64,000 nt of DNA from Aquibacillus koreensis (GTDB lineage: Bacteria; Bacillota; Bacilli; Bacillales; Amphibacillaceae), in the NCBI RefSeq assembly GCF_025154055.1, contig NZ_JAOALK010000018.1, positions 55,089-119,088 on the forward strand. Reading direction: 5' to 3'. Positions 63,787-64,000 of the stretch are shown one piece after another; position 1 is the stretch's first letter; each line of letters starts with the position of its first letter. The notes under the pieces were generated by a model, which did not search any database, was not told the DNA's origin, and saw nothing but the letters and a program-made list of their open reading frames with translations. Made by a program: the position numbers and the translations under genes.

Positions 63787-64000
63787 TTTATGGAGAGTTT
63801 GATCTTGGCTCAGGACGAACGCTGGCGGCGTGCCTAATACATGCAAGTCGAGCGCAGGAAGCAAGCTGATCCCTTCGGGGTGACGCTTGTGGAATGAGCG
63901 GCGGACGGGTGAGTAACACGTGGGCAACCTGCCTGTAAGACTGGGATAACTCCGGGAAACCGGTGCTAATACCGGATAATACTTTTACTCTCATGAGTTT
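63787..64000 (+). rRNA. 16S ribosomal RNA, 5' part, cut by the right edge
   Basis: The sequence TTTATGGAGAGTTTGATCTT begins the mature 16S rRNA, followed by GGCTCAGGACGAACGCTGGC, GGCGTGCCTAATACATGCAA and GAGTAACACGTGGGCAACCT. These are universal or Bacillota-typical blocks. About 214 of roughly 1550 bases are present. The stretch GATCTTGG has T where most bacteria have C or A (63805). Confidence 0.97.

Overview
The window reads as a low-GC, Gram-positive, spore-forming bacterium of the family Bacillaceae. Evidence includes the 16S rRNA 5' end at 63787-64000, strong AGGAGG-type ribosome binding sites with many TTG starts, lipoprotein signal peptides, S-box control of methionine genes, a CotX-type spore coat protein and several osmolyte and potassium transporters. 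The 16S fragment looks like the halotolerant Gracilibacillus/Paraliobacillus/Oceanobacillus group, but the genus cannot be fixed from 214 bases.

Layout. 1-3600: a DUF2161 nuclease-like gene cut by the left edge, an aldo/keto reductase, an alditol-oxidase-like flavoprotein, and a tRNA-Asn / degenerate tRNA-Ser / tRNA-Gln cluster. 4000-7700: three small lipoproteins, a DUF1456 protein, DegV, and a 56-residue protein behind a CcpA site. 7800-17100: a sugar-sensing and uptake island made of a membrane-anchored sugar-binding protein, LytS-type kinase, YesN-type regulator, XylF, and a ChvE-GguA-GguB ABC transporter preceded by a cre site. 17200-19000: a CNNM/CorC-type transporter with a MerR regulator. 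19300-22450: a FadR-type regulator, ilvD and cdd. 22650-26750: a GltC-type LysR regulator divergent from two tandem glutamate dehydrogenase genes. 26880-29300: a HAD hydrolase and a BCCT transporter. 29660-35260: an S-box riboswitch, metH and a homocysteine methyltransferase/MTHFR fusion. 35400-48300: mostly single genes (DUF3231, J-domain-like membrane protein, DUF3895, GNAT, luciferase-like monooxygenase, YkvA, NarI-like protein, KtrB, AlkC), with gene remnants and an orphan S-box-like RNA. 48500-54970: an alpha-glucosidase with an overlapping small leader ORF, an RDD protein, an RNA methyltransferase, a CXXC mini-protein, DUF5995 and an orphan sugar-binding lipoprotein. 55350-57800: a c-di-GMP-I riboswitch and terminator before a GGDEF-EAL protein. 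58400-61830: two spore-coat-type genes and an OpuC-like osmolyte ABC operon. 62160-64000: a PLD-like protein of unknown role, an rRNA promoter and the start of 16S rRNA.

The strongest unexplained signal is the second glutamate dehydrogenase (25360-26748). It is co-linear with its neighbour but has Thr in place of the catalytic lysine. It keeps a near-copy of the neighbour's regulatory region and sits beside a GltC-like regulator, a family that in Bacillus subtilis is controlled by direct contact with glutamate dehydrogenase. A dedicated inactive regulatory paralog is therefore a testable idea. Other notable items are the c-di-GMP riboswitch in front of a c-di-GMP enzyme, an S-box-like RNA without a partner gene, a tRNA-Ser that has lost its variable arm, a free-standing DnaJ-type zinc-finger mini-protein, and a dispersed palindromic repeat sharing an AGAACCGTCCC core with at least eight copies.
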